Positions 39,799 to 49,309 of a stretch of DNA of 64,000 bases are shown here, in pieces. The translations under genes and the position numbers were made by a program. Under the pieces are notes generated by a model that saw nothing but the letters and a program-made list of their open reading frames with translations, was not told the DNA's origin and did not search any database. This stretch comes from Thiorhodovibrio frisius (GTDB lineage: Bacteria > Pseudomonadota > Gammaproteobacteria > Chromatiales > Chromatiaceae), in the NCBI RefSeq assembly GCF_033954835.1, contig NZ_CP121471.1:5353121-5417120 (forward strand), written 5' to 3'. Each line of letters opens with the position of its first letter. The stretch's first letter is position 1.

Positions 39799-40345
39799 TG
39801 AGCCCAAGGGAGACGGTCATGCGATGCTTCACGGCGAGCTGGATGTAGTGTTCGGCTGCGTAGTCGAGGTATTCGAGCTCCAGATCGGTCAGTAGGCGCT
39901 CGCGCCGCGCCGGAGCGCCCACATAGAGGTAACCGCCCTCAAGGATCTTGCCCGGCGGCACCAGGGCGCCGGCCGCGAGCATGCAGCGCGGCTTGAGTAC
40001 CGAGCGATCAAGCAACCGGGCACCGATGCCGACCAAGCAATGATCCTGCACCTCGCAGCCATGCAGGACCGCCTGATGACCCACGGTGACATAGTCGTGC
40101 ACAATGGTGGGGGCGCCGCCGGGCAGAAAGCGACTGTCGTGGGAGACATGCAGAATACAGCCGTCCTGTATATTGCTGCCGGCGCCAATTTCGATGCGAT
40201 GGATGTCCCCGCGCACGACACTCTGCGGCCAGATGGAGGCCTGAGGGCCGACGCTCACATGGCCAATCACCACGGCGGTTTCGTCGATCCAGGCGTCATT
40301 CGCGACCTGTGGTTCCAGCCCCTGATAACTGCGGACATTATTCAT
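39791..40345 (-). CDS. Gamma carbonic anhydrase-family protein (YrdA/CaiE-like)
   Basis: A 184-residue left-handed beta-helix protein with hexapeptide repeats (VIGHVSVGPQASIWPQSVVR, GDIHRIEIGAGSNIQDG). Three zinc-ligand histidines are suggested in CILHVSHDSRF and VTVGHQAVLHGCEV. The C-terminal helix (ERLLTDLELEYLDYAAEHYI) packs the trimer. Members hydrate CO2 or are inactive relatives; activity cannot be read. It heads the run with SCO and PCu(A)C, each overlapping the next, so it is probably in one operon with them. Confidence 0.9.
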   Translation of the reverse strand: MNNVRSYQGLEPQVANDAWIDETAVVIGHVSVGPQASIWPQSVVRGDIHRIEIGAGSNIQDGCILHVSHDSRFLPGGAPTIVHDYVTVGHQAVLHGCEVQDHCLVGIGARLLDRSVLKPRCMLAAGALVPPGKILEGGYLYVGAPARRERLLTDLELEYLDYAAEHYIQLAVKHRMTVSLGLNA

Positions 40346-40492
40346 GACTACTCCTGCTGTTTGGCCCTGTGCATCGCCTCGGATATGCTAGCACGATGCT
40401 CCACCGACTTGGCGACAGCGCTCACCGAGGTGACCAACTCAATGAACACCGCATCGCATTATCCCGAACCGACATCCAGAGCAACAAAAACC

Positions 40493-41089
40493 ATGCGCGC
40501 GACATGCGCCCCAAGCCCAGCCAGGCTGCTCACGCTTGGCCTGCTGACTCTAGCACTCGCAGGCCCAACTAGCGCGCAAGAGAATCTCTTTGTCAATGAC
40601 GCCGAACCAGACGCGCCCAAGAGCATCCGCGATGGCGAGAAATGGCGCGAGCAGCAGGTCCGCTTGCCGCCTTGGCCGCGCGAGCAAGACCTGATCCCGG
40701 TTCGCCTCGACAGCGCGAGCGAGCCGTTTGAATATTTTATCGATGCCCGCAGCCTGAGCACAGGCGCGGATAAGGTGGTGCGTTACACCCTGGTGGCCGA
40801 GTCCTCCTCGGGCACCCGCAACCTGTCGTTCGAGGGCATCCGTTGCACCCCGCACGGGGAGTATCGCATCTACGCCTATGGCCAAAACTTAAGCTTTCAG
40901 CCAAGCGGACTAGGGGAGGATTGGCGGCCGGTTGATCGCACCGGCGCCGACCCCATCCACGAAGAACTCTGGCGCTATTATTTGTGCGTGCCGCGCAAAT
41001 TCGAACCACGACCGCACAAATCGCAAGTGCGAGCGCTCAAAAACGGCCGCGTCGGCGAATACGACAACAGCGGCTTCATGATGGAATAA
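40493..41089 (+). CDS. CNP1-like exported protein
   Basis: A 198-residue protein with a signal peptide (LLTLGLLTLALAGPTSAQ). The mature part starts ENLFVNDAE and contains WREQQVRLPPWPREQDLIPV, YFIDARSLSTGADKVVRYTL and FEGIRCTPHGEYRIYAYG, the conserved blocks of the CNP1-like family, named from Neisseria cryptic neisserial protein 1. Function unknown; periplasmic. The ATG at 40493 (MRATCAPSP) fits the signal peptide; the longer frame upstream overlaps the carbonic anhydrase gene. It precedes oligopeptidase A by 10 nt. Confidence 0.85.
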   Translation: MRATCAPSPARLLTLGLLTLALAGPTSAQENLFVNDAEPDAPKSIRDGEKWREQQVRLPPWPREQDLIPVRLDSASEPFEYFIDARSLSTGADKVVRYTLVAESSSGTRNLSFEGIRCTPHGEYRIYAYGQNLSFQPSGLGEDWRPVDRTGADPIHEELWRYYLCVPRKFEPRPHKSQVRALKNGRVGEYDNSGFMME

Positions 41090-41099
41090 GACACACCCA

Positions 41100-43151
41100 A
41101 TGACCAACCCCCTTCTGACCGACCAGTCCCTGCCCGAGTTCTCAGCCATCCGCCCCGAGCACATCGAACCGGCGCTGGATGCCCGCCTCAGCGAATGCCG
41201 CGCGCTGATTGAAGCCCTCACCAGCAATCCAGACAGCGCCACCTGGGAGACCTTCATTGAGCCCATCGAGACCGCCGATGACCGGCTCAACCGCACCTGG
41301 TCGCCAGTCAGCCATCTCAACGCGGTGATGAACTCCGAGGCGCTGCGGGAGGCCTACAACGCCGGCCTGCCCAAGCTGAGCGACTATGGCACTGAAGTTG
41401 GACAAAACCCGGCACTGCTTCAGGGCTATCAGGCCGTCGCCCGGCAACCGGGGCTCGATGCCGCCCAGCGCAAGATGCTTGAGCACAGCATCCGCGACTT
41501 TCACCTCTCTGGCGTCGACCTGCCGCCAGCGCAAAAGGCCCGCTTTCGCGAAATCAACCAGCGCCTGACACGCCTGACCAGCCAGTACGAGGAAAACCTG
41601 CTCGACGCCACCAACGCCTGGTTCAAACATATCGAGCAGCAAGACCTGCTTGCCGGGCTGCCCGAGTCCGCCCTGGCTCTGGCACATCAGCAGGCGCGCG
41701 AGCGCGACCTCGACGGCTGGGTGCTGACGCTCGACATCCCCTCCTACCTCCCGGTCATCATGTACGCCAAGGACGACACTCTACGTCGCGAGCTGTATGA
41801 AGCCTATTGCACGCGTGCGTCGGACCAAGGCCCCCATGCCGGGCGCTGGGACAATGGCCCGCTGATGGAAGAAATCCTCGCGCTACGCCACGAGCGGGCA
41901 CAGTTGCTCAGCTTCGCCAACTATGCCGAGCTATCCCTGGCGCCCAAAATGGCGCGCTCCACAGACGAGGTCATGGCGTTTCTCAACGACCTGGCCGCGC
42001 ATTCGCTCAACCACGCCCGCACCGAACTTGACGAGGTGCGCACCTTCGCCGCAACCGAGTTTGGGCACCAAAGCCTTGAGCCCTGGGATGTTGCTTACTT
42101 CTCCGAGCAACTCAGACAACACAAATACGCCATCAGTCAGGAGGAGCTGCGGCCTTACTTCCCCATCTCCCGGGTGCTGCCGGGCCTGTTCGAGATCGCG
42201 CGGCGGCTGTTCGACATCCGCATCAGCGAGGCCGAGGCGCCCGGGCTCTGGCATCCGGACGTGCATTTTTATCAGCTGCACGACAGCACCGGCGAGTTAC
42301 GCGCCCAGTTTTACCTGGACCCCTACGCGCGGCAGAAAAAGCGCGGTGGCGCCTGGATGGATGTTTACGCCAACCGTTACTTCAGCGCTGGCCAGCAGCA
42401 GATTCCGGTCGCCTATCTCGTGTGTAATTTCTCCCCGCCAGTCGAGGGGAAGCCAGCACTGCTGACCCATCAGGAGGTACTGACCTTATTCCACGAGTTC
42501 GGTCACGGGCTGCACCACATGCTCACGCGCATCGATCACCCGGCCATCGCCGGCATTAACAATGTGCCCTGGGATGCGGTCGAGTTGCCCAGTCAGTTCA
42601 TGGAAAACTGGTGCTGGGAGCGAGAATCCCTCGACCTGATCTCGGGCCATGTCGAGACTGGCGAGCCGCTGCCGGATGCGCTTTTCGAGCGCATGCGCGC
42701 CGCGCGCAATTTCCAATCGGCAATGCTCATGGTGCGTCAGCTTGAATTCGCGCTGTTCGACTTCCGCCTGCACAGCGAGTTCGACCCAGACGCCGGCGCG
42801 CGCATCTATGAGATTCTCGATCAAGTGCGCGATCAGGTCGCGGTGATCAAGCCGCCGAGCTTCAACCGCTTCGCCCACGGCTTTTCGCACATTTTTGCCG
42901 GCGGCTACGCGGCCGGCTACTACAGCTACAAGTGGGCCGAGGTGCTCTCCGCCGATGCCTTCTCGCTGTTCGAGGAGCGCGGCATCTTTGATACCGCCAC
43001 CGGCCAAGCCTTCCGCGAGCGCATTCTTGAGCAAGGCGGCGCAGCCGAGGCCATGGAGCTGTTCATCGCCTTCCGTGGCCGCGAGCCCACCACCGAGGCC
43101 CTGCTGCGCCACAGCGGCATCAGCTCCGCGCAAGCGCAATCTGCAACCTGA
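41100..43151 (+). CDS. prlC: Oligopeptidase A (M3 zinc metallopeptidase)
   Basis: A 683-residue cytosolic peptidase that degrades short peptides, including signal peptides after cleavage. The zinc site HEFGHGLHHML lies near 465, with the third ligand Glu in VELPSQFMENWCWE about 25 residues on. The C-terminal block FAHGFSHIFAGGYAAGYYSY contains the substrate-binding His and Tyr. Length matches E. coli PrlC (680). The ATG is preceded by AAGACACACCC. Probably co-transcribed with the CNP1-like gene. Confidence 0.95.
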   Translation: MTNPLLTDQSLPEFSAIRPEHIEPALDARLSECRALIEALTSNPDSATWETFIEPIETADDRLNRTWSPVSHLNAVMNSEALREAYNAGLPKLSDYGTEVGQNPALLQGYQAVARQPGLDAAQRKMLEHSIRDFHLSGVDLPPAQKARFREINQRLTRLTSQYEENLLDATNAWFKHIEQQDLLAGLPESALALAHQQARERDLDGWVLTLDIPSYLPVIMYAKDDTLRRELYEAYCTRASDQGPHAGRWDNGPLMEEILALRHERAQLLSFANYAELSLAPKMARSTDEVMAFLNDLAAHSLNHARTELDEVRTFAATEFGHQSLEPWDVAYFSEQLRQHKYAISQEELRPYFPISRVLPGLFEIARRLFDIRISEAEAPGLWHPDVHFYQLHDSTGELRAQFYLDPYARQKKRGGAWMDVYANRYFSAGQQQIPVAYLVCNFSPPVEGKPALLTHQEVLTLFHEFGHGLHHMLTRIDHPAIAGINNVPWDAVELPSQFMENWCWERESLDLISGHVETGEPLPDALFERMRAARNFQSAMLMVRQLEFALFDFRLHSEFDPDAGARIYEILDQVRDQVAVIKPPSFNRFAHGFSHIFAGGYAAGYYSYKWAEVLSADAFSLFEERGIFDTATGQAFRERILEQGGAAEAMELFIAFRGREPTTEALLRHSGISSAQAQSAT

Positions 43152-43154
43152 CCC

Positions 43155-43619
43155 TTACCGGCAAGATGATTCACCCTGCCCATCACCCATCCGCTCGCCG
43201 CCATGGCCAGCTCGCAGCAACCAGCGACCGATCAGATAGCTCAGACTGGCCACCGAGGTGCACAACAGCATGCCCCACAGCGTATCAACCAGCACCAGCG
43301 TCAGCGGCCAGTCCGGCAAGGTGGCCATGTTGGTCAGCTCATAGGTACTGTAAGTAAAAAACCCAAAGGCGGGCGCCACCGTTGCGGCATGCACAAGAGA
43401 CTGCCGCTTAAGCCCCGGCAGCACAGCAAATATCAGAATACCGGCGATATAGATGCAGTAAAACGCCAGCGCCGCCAACCAGTTGACCTGCCCCGCGAGC
43501 AAGTGCCCAATCTGCTCCTGGTAAAAGTCCACCGCAAGCCAGCCCAGCCAGAACATGTCGAGGGCAAAAAACACAGGGACTGTGAGCAAGTAGAGTTTGA
43601 TGTAATACCGAACAGTCAT
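43155..43619 (-). CDS. DUF2177 integral membrane protein
   Basis: A 154-residue protein with four predicted membrane segments. It matches DUF2177 by VFFALDMFWLGWLAVDFYQE, AGILIFAVLPG, FFTYSTYELTNMATLPDWPL and VDTLWGMLLCTSVASLSYLI. Function unknown. It converges with prlC, with 3 nt between the stops. The region upstream (43620-43784) contains a weak relative of the dispersed repeat. Confidence 0.88.
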   Translation of the reverse strand: MTVRYYIKLYLLTVPVFFALDMFWLGWLAVDFYQEQIGHLLAGQVNWLAALAFYCIYIAGILIFAVLPGLKRQSLVHAATVAPAFGFFTYSTYELTNMATLPDWPLTLVLVDTLWGMLLCTSVASLSYLIGRWLLRAGHGGERMGDGQGESSCR

Positions 43620-43784
43620 GCCTTTCCTCCACCCTTGGTTTGGTCCAGGGAGTATTGTTCATCGCTGTTACAAATAAGCTTTCCGTGTTGGGTCGGGCAG
43701 CAGTCACTGGCACGCCGCCTTCACCAAGGCGGAAACTTCTTGGTTATGATGCCGGTTTTTCAGTGAAATTTGGCAGAGGAAAAT

Positions 43785-43967
43785 ATGATCGACATTCAAA
43801 TCACCGGATTTTTCGGTTTACTGCTGCTGATTCTGGATATCTACGCCATCATCAAAACGGTGCAGAGCAGCGCCGGCACTCTGGGTAAGGTGTTGTGGAT
43901 AGTGCTGATCCTGCTGTTGCCGCTACTCGGCTTCATTTTGTGGCTACTGTTCGGCCCAAAACGCTAA
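43785..43967 (+). CDS. PLDc_N (phospholipase D-nuclease N-terminal-like) membrane protein
   Basis: A 60-residue protein with two membrane segments (FFGLLLLILDIYAIIKTV and LWIVLILLLPLLGFILWLLF) ending in FGPKR, the signature of the short PLDc_N family. The domain is found at the start of cardiolipin synthases but here stands alone, as it often does. GAGGAAAAT precedes the ATG at 43785. The last 35 nt overlap the convergent CbiX-like gene. Confidence 0.8.
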   Translation: MIDIQITGFFGLLLLILDIYAIIKTVQSSAGTLGKVLWIVLILLLPLLGFILWLLFGPKR

Positions 43968-44796
43968 GCGCATCTTGGTTTGCGCCGCAAAGGCGATCAT
44001 GCAGGATGTCGACAAGCAACGAGTGACCGCCCATGAGCGGCGACAGACAGATAGAAAAACCCTGGTGGCGCTGCTCGATGTCGCGGCAAATGGCGACCAC
44101 GTCCCCATCGGGACCGGCATGGCGGCCGGCGGCGAGGAACTGCATGGCCACGGCAACGCTCGCCTGCGGATGCGCGCTGGCATAAGCGTCGAGTGCATCG
44201 GCGAGCAGCGGGCCGTTAAAGTCGTACTCGCTGCCGGAGCGGCGCTCCATGGCCGCCTCGGTCAAGCCGGCCCAGTCGCTGATGCGCTCGCCAAGCGGCC
44301 CGGCCAGCCAGTTGCGCACCGCCGTGACCTCTGGGGCGGGTGAGCCGTGGTCGACCAGAAACACCTGCTGCGGTGGTCGCTCGGCCCAACGGCGACACCA
44401 GGTCAGGTTGTCTTCAAGAATACTGACCAGACGCGGTTCGCCCTGCGGCAGCGGGCAGAGCGGATCCGCCGTGCTTAGAGTGAAAGCGCCGAACTCCGCG
44501 CTTAAAGCCGTGATAGTGTCCGGAATGAAGCGGCTCAGGGCGCGGCTTTGACCGAAGAACAGCGGCACGACGAGAAAATCCCGATGGCCGACCTCAAGCT
44601 GGGCGCGCAGGTGGGGCACTAGAGTAATTGCCGGGTGCCCATGGAGCGCAGCAGGCGGGACGCTGTCGGAGTGCAGAAGAGACACCGGCATGACCCTTTG
44701 TCCGCAACGCTCCTGCAGGCGCGCTGCAAGCGCGCGCAAAGAGATGGTGGCATGGGGGCGTTTGGAACCATTGTCGACGAGCAAAATCTGGGTCAT
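43933..44796 (-). CDS. CbiX/SirB-like chelatase-family protein
   Basis: A 287-residue protein with two CbiX-like halves. The first starts MTQILLVDNGSKRPHATISL, and the second reads FLVDHGSPAPEVTAVRNWLA near 145 and FLAAGRHAGPDGDVVAICRD near 220. Chelatases of this family insert Co2+ or Fe2+ into sirohydrochlorin for cobalamin or sirohaem. In the first half the usual HGS histidine is Asn (DNGS), so metal binding there is doubtful, while the second half keeps it. No tetrapyrrole gene is adjacent, so the substrate is uncertain. The ATG at 44796 is chosen over a TTG five codons upstream. Confidence 0.75.
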   Translation of the reverse strand: MTQILLVDNGSKRPHATISLRALAARLQERCGQRVMPVSLLHSDSVPPAALHGHPAITLVPHLRAQLEVGHRDFLVVPLFFGQSRALSRFIPDTITALSAEFGAFTLSTADPLCPLPQGEPRLVSILEDNLTWCRRWAERPPQQVFLVDHGSPAPEVTAVRNWLAGPLGERISDWAGLTEAAMERRSGSEYDFNGPLLADALDAYASAHPQASVAVAMQFLAAGRHAGPDGDVVAICRDIEQRHQGFSICLSPLMGGHSLLVDILHDRLCGANQDALSVLGRTVATK

Positions 44797-45047
44797 AAGA
44801 CTGGCGACCAAGTTGTAGTGCCTGCTGTTAAACCGAAACCCTTGAGATTTCGGCTCGTTTGCGGTTGGTATGGAGTTAGAAGGCAGATGGGGGCACCCAA
44901 AGGCAGGGCAACATTGGAGTGGCTTTGGCCGCGATTGGTCATGGCCATTTCTCGCACCGGTCGCGGCTGAAGCTGCTCTGGCCAGCCACTTGGGAATCGG
45001 GTTGCTTGCACTAACTTATTGGGTTTTGGAGCCTGGGAGTGGCTTGG

Positions 45048-46160
45048 ATGCGATTATTACTTGCTTTTATCTCGGGCGTGTTGCTTGTTCATGCGCCTGT
45101 GCTGGTACTGGGCCAGGGGCCGGGCGGCCTGCCCGGGGTCATTGTGACTGAGGTGCGAGAAGGGCCACTGGCTGATCGCATTGAGGCGCTGGGCACTCTC
45201 AAAGCGCGTGAGTCTGTGGTCATCACGGCCAATGTGACCGATGCGATCTCAGCCATTCATTTCGACGACGGCGATCGGGTCAAAGCCGGGGATCTGCTGG
45301 TCGAAATGGTCAGCATCGAGGAGCACGCGCAACTTGAGGAAGTCACCGCGCGCATGGGCGAGGCGCAGAGCCAATATGACCGCGTCAAGTCGCTGGAGGC
45401 CAGCGGCTCGGCCTCGACCTCGCTGCTCGATGAGCGCAGGCGAGATCTGTTCACCGCACGCGCCTCCCTGGCAGCCATTGAATCGCGTCTGAGCGACCGG
45501 CTGATCAAGGCACCTTTCGACGGCGTGGTCGGCTTGCGCAACATCAGCCTGGGCGCCTTGGTGCAGCCGGGAGATGTGATTACCACCTTAGACGATGATT
45601 CGCGCCTGAAGCTCGACTTCGCCGTGCCCAGTCTTTTTCTCGGTTCCCTGGCACCTGGCGTGCAGGTGGAAGCGCGCACCCGCGCCATTCCGGATCAAGT
45701 ATTCGAGGGCACCGTCAGCAGCATCGACAGCCGGGTCGATCCGGTCACCCGCTCGGTGCAGGTGCGTGCGCTCTTCGATAACAATCAGCGACTGCTGCGC
45801 CCGGGCCAGCTGATGACGGTGGATCTGCTGCGCAATCCGCGTCAGGCGCTAATGGTGCCCGAATCCGCCCTGTTGCATCGCGGCGAGGAGCATTTCGTCT
45901 TTGTGGTCACGGGTGAGGCTCCCATGGTCGACAAGCGCCAGGTCGAGATTGGCACGCGCAAGCCGGGGCAGGCGGAAATTCTCTCTGGCCTGAACGCAGG
46001 TGATCGGGTGGTCACCCATGGCCTGCAGAAGATCAAGCCTGGCGCACCGGTCAAGATCATCGCCGTGGATGACGGCAGCCGATCACTGAAGGAGATGCTC
46101 GCCGCCGGCAAACAGACTGGTCCGCAACAGGGCGCCCAGGACGGAGCCACGACGCCATGA
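45048..46160 (+). CDS. RND efflux periplasmic adaptor (membrane fusion protein)
   Basis: A 370-residue adaptor linking an RND pump to an outer-membrane channel. An N-terminal signal/anchor (LLLAFISGVLLVHAPVLVLG) is followed by a lipoyl half (ANVTDAISAIHFDDGDRVKA, then GDLLVEM), a helical hairpin (about 90-140), the second lipoyl half (IKAPFDGVVGLRNISLGALV) and a beta-barrel (TRSVQVRALFDNNQRLLRPG). The ATG at 45048 follows GGGAGTGG. The stop overlaps the pump gene's start in ATGA. The outer-membrane partner is not in the window and substrates cannot be told. Confidence 0.9.
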   Translation: MRLLLAFISGVLLVHAPVLVLGQGPGGLPGVIVTEVREGPLADRIEALGTLKARESVVITANVTDAISAIHFDDGDRVKAGDLLVEMVSIEEHAQLEEVTARMGEAQSQYDRVKSLEASGSASTSLLDERRRDLFTARASLAAIESRLSDRLIKAPFDGVVGLRNISLGALVQPGDVITTLDDDSRLKLDFAVPSLFLGSLAPGVQVEARTRAIPDQVFEGTVSSIDSRVDPVTRSVQVRALFDNNQRLLRPGQLMTVDLLRNPRQALMVPESALLHRGEEHFVFVVTGEAPMVDKRQVEIGTRKPGQAEILSGLNAGDRVVTHGLQKIKPGAPVKIIAVDDGSRSLKEMLAAGKQTGPQQGAQDGATTP

Positions 46161-49100
46161 AGCTGTCGGATCTCTCCATCCGCCGGCCGGTGCTGGCGAC
46201 TGTGATGTCGCTGCTGCTGGTCGCCTTCGGCCTGGTGTCCTTCGACCGCCTGCCGCTGCGCGAGTATCCGGACATCGACCCGCCGGTGGTGTCTGTCGAT
46301 ACCGTCTATCCCGGCGCCTCGGCCAATGTGGTCGAGACCCGCATCACGCAGCTGATTGAGGACCGCGTCGCCGGGGTCGAGGGCATCGAAAGCATTGCTT
46401 CCAGCTCCGAGGATGGGCGCTCGCGTATCACCATTGAGTTTGCCATTGGCCGTGACATCGACGGGGCGGCCAACGATATTCGCGACCGGGTCTCCGGAGT
46501 GCTCGATCAGCTCCCGGTGGAGGCCGAGCCGCCAGACATTCAGAAGGTCGACAGCAACGACGATGTGATCATGTGGCTGAATCTGGTCAGTGATCGCATG
46601 ACAGTGCCCGAGCTGACCGACTACGCTCGGCGCTATATGGTCGACCGTTTCTCGGTGCTGGATGGCGTCGCGCGCGTACGGGTCGGCGGGCAACAGACCT
46701 ATGCCATGCGCGTGTGGATCGACCGTAATGCGCTGGCCGCGCGCGAGCTGACGGTGGCGGATGTCGAGGCTGCGCTGCGGGCGGAGAATGTCGAACTCCC
46801 CGCCGGCAGTGTCGAATCGGTCGACCGCCAGTTTAGCGTGCGCACCGAGCGCAATTTCCGCACCCCGGAGGAATTCGCCCGCTTAGTCATAGACCGCGGC
46901 GAGGACGGCTACCTGGTACGCTTGGGCGATGTGGCCCGCGTTGAGCTGGGCACTGAAGAAAACCGCACCGTCTTTCGCGGCAATGGCGTGCCCATGGTGG
47001 GGCTTGGCATTATCAAACAATCCACCGCCAATACGGTGGCGGTGGCGGACCGCGCAAAGGCCGAGCGCGACCGGCTCAATCCCACGCTGCCCGAGGGGAT
47101 GGAGCTGAAGCAGAGCTATGACACCTCGGTCTTCATCAAGGATGCCATTAAAGAGGTGTACAAAACGCTCGCCATCGCCATTGCGCTGGTGGTGCTGGTC
47201 ATTTTCCTCTTCCTTGGTAGCGCACGCGCCATGCTGGTGCCAGCAGTCACAGTACCCGTGTCCCTGATCGCCACCTTCAGCGTGCTGCTGGTGCTGGGCT
47301 TCTCGGTCAATATTCTCACCCTGCTTGCGCTAGTGCTGGCCATCGGCCTGGTGGTGGACGATGCCATCGTGGTACTCGAGAACATTCACCGGCGCATGGA
47401 AGACTTGGGCGAAAGCCGCCTGGTCGCGGCCTTTCTTGGCACCCGCCAGGTCGGCTTTGCGGTCATCGCCACCACCGTGGTGCTGCTCGCGGTCTTCTTG
47501 CCCATTGTCTTCCTGCGCGGTGATATCGGGCGGCTGTTCTCTGAGTTTGCGCTGACCATGTCTGCTGCCGTGGTCTTCTCCACCTTTGTAGCGCTGTCGC
47601 TCTCGCCCATGCTGGCGTCGCTGATTCTGCCGCAACGCCATGGGCAAGGGCCTGATTCCAAAAGCGGCGCCGCGCGCCTGAGCGGGGGGGTGGACTGGCT
47701 GTTTGAGCGGGTGCGGGTTGGCTATGCGCGGCTGCTCGGGTTTTTTCTGCGCCAGAAATGGATTATCGCTCTGCTCTTCCTGGTCACTATTGGGCTAGCC
47801 TGGTGGCTGCTGACACATATTCCGCAAGAATATTCCCCGAAAGAAGATCGCGGGGCCTTCTTTGTGCTGGTCAATGGACCCGAGGGCGCCACCTTCAGCT
47901 ACATGGAAGAGTACATGGACGAGATCGAGCGCCGGCTTCTTCCCTATGCCGAATCCGGCGAGGCGATCCGGGTGCTGATGCGCGCGCCACGCGGCCATGG
48001 CGGTGGCGAGGCCTTTAACAACGGCATTGTGATCCTGGTAATGAACAGCTTCGACAAACGCCGCTCTAGCTGGGTCATCATCGATGAGGTGCGCGCCAAG
48101 CTGGCCGATCTGCCCGGGGTGCGCGCCTTTCCGGTGATGCGCAGCGGCTTTGGCAGTCGCATCCAGAAACCGGTGCAGTTCGTGATTGGCGGCGGCACCT
48201 ATGAGGAGCTGGCCGAGTGGCGCGACATCCTGGTCGAGAAAATCGCGGAGAACAACCCCGGCCTGGTCGGAATTGACTGGGACTACAAGGAAACCAAGCC
48301 GCAACTGCGCGTCGAGATCGACTACGACCGCGCCGCCGATCTCGGCATTCGTATCGATACCATCGGGCGCACGCTCGAGACAATGCTCGGCTCGCGTCGG
48401 GTGACCACCTATCTCGATGCCGGCGAGGAATACGACCTGATTCTTGAGGGCGAGCGCGATGCCCAGCGCACGCCGGGCAGTTTGGAAAATCTCTATGTGC
48501 GATCAGCCCGCAGTGGCGAGCTGGTGCCTTTGTCGAATCTGGTGCAGGTAACTGAATCGGCCGATTCTAACGAACTCAACCGCTACAACCGGGTGCGCGC
48601 CATCACCATTGAGGCCAACCTGGCCGATAATCTGTCCTTAGGCGACGCGCTGAGCTATCTCGACGGCTTGGTCGCCGAAAATCTTCCCGAACAGGTGGTG
48701 GTGGACTACAAGGGCCAGTCGGCAGATTTTCGTGAATCCGGCGGTGGTATTTTGTTTGTGTTTTTGCTTGGCGTGGCAGTGGTCTATCTGGTGCTGGCGG
48801 CCCAGTTCGAGAGCTGGGTGCATCCGCTGGTAATCATGCTCACAGTGCCTCTGGCCATGGCCGGGGCGCTGTTTGGGCTGTGGATCACCGGGCAGACGCT
48901 GAATATCTACAGCCAGATCGGGCTCATTATGCTGGTGGGCTTGTCGGCAAAGAATGGCATTCTGATTGTCGAGTTTGCCAACCAGTTGCGCGACCAGGGC
49001 ATGGCCTTTCGCGAAGCACTGAGCGAAGCCGCCGCTGTGCGCCTGCGTCCAATTGTGATGACTGGCATCACCACGGCAGCAGGGTCGGTTCCATTGCTGC

Positions 49101-49309
49101 TAAGCACCGGTGCGGGGGCCGAGACGCGCGCGGTGATCGGCACCGTGATTCTGTTCGGCGTGGTGGCGGCGACGCTGTTCACGCTCTTTGTGGTGCCCGT
49201 GGCCTATGATCTTCTCGCGCGCGGCACCGGCTCCCCAGGCGAGCGCGAACGCCAGCTAGAGCGGGAGCTGCATTCATCGTCTACGCTGGCACCGCACAAT
49301 GAGCCTTAA
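46157..49309 (+). CDS. RND-family efflux pump (HAE1/AcrB type)
   Basis: A 1050-residue inner-membrane proton-driven exporter with 12 membrane helices and two large periplasmic loops. Marks are LPLREYPDIDPPVVSVDTVY near 33, the proton-relay GLVVDDAIVVLENIHRRMED near 398 with paired aspartates in TM4, the TM4 segment NILTLLALVLAI, and GLSAKNGILIVEFANQL in TM10 (relay Lys). All are consistent with drug/hydrophobe pumps rather than metal pumps. It overlaps the adaptor gene by 4 nt, so the two are made together. Its stop shares TTAA with the convergent signalling gene. Confidence 0.93.
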   Translation: MKLSDLSIRRPVLATVMSLLLVAFGLVSFDRLPLREYPDIDPPVVSVDTVYPGASANVVETRITQLIEDRVAGVEGIESIASSSEDGRSRITIEFAIGRDIDGAANDIRDRVSGVLDQLPVEAEPPDIQKVDSNDDVIMWLNLVSDRMTVPELTDYARRYMVDRFSVLDGVARVRVGGQQTYAMRVWIDRNALAARELTVADVEAALRAENVELPAGSVESVDRQFSVRTERNFRTPEEFARLVIDRGEDGYLVRLGDVARVELGTEENRTVFRGNGVPMVGLGIIKQSTANTVAVADRAKAERDRLNPTLPEGMELKQSYDTSVFIKDAIKEVYKTLAIAIALVVLVIFLFLGSARAMLVPAVTVPVSLIATFSVLLVLGFSVNILTLLALVLAIGLVVDDAIVVLENIHRRMEDLGESRLVAAFLGTRQVGFAVIATTVVLLAVFLPIVFLRGDIGRLFSEFALTMSAAVVFSTFVALSLSPMLASLILPQRHGQGPDSKSGAARLSGGVDWLFERVRVGYARLLGFFLRQKWIIALLFLVTIGLAWWLLTHIPQEYSPKEDRGAFFVLVNGPEGATFSYMEEYMDEIERRLLPYAESGEAIRVLMRAPRGHGGGEAFNNGIVILVMNSFDKRRSSWVIIDEVRAKLADLPGVRAFPVMRSGFGSRIQKPVQFVIGGGTYEELAEWRDILVEKIAENNPGLVGIDWDYKETKPQLRVEIDYDRAADLGIRIDTIGRTLETMLGSRRVTTYLDAGEEYDLILEGERDAQRTPGSLENLYVRSARSGELVPLSNLVQVTESADSNELNRYNRVRAITIEANLADNLSLGDALSYLDGLVAENLPEQVVVDYKGQSADFRESGGGILFVFLLGVAVVYLVLAAQFESWVHPLVIMLTVPLAMAGALFGLWITGQTLNIYSQIGLIMLVGLSAKNGILIVEFANQLRDQGMAFREALSEAAAVRLRPIVMTGITTAAGSVPLLLSTGAGAETRAVIGTVILFGVVAATLFTLFVVPVAYDLLARGTGSPGERERQLERELHSSSTLAPHNEP

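Noticed and set aside
43933..43982. Possible third full copy of the dispersed repeat, gttttgggccgaacag on the minus strand
   Set aside because: It falls on the conserved FGPKR end of the PLDc_N protein, so the likeness is explained by coding constraint.
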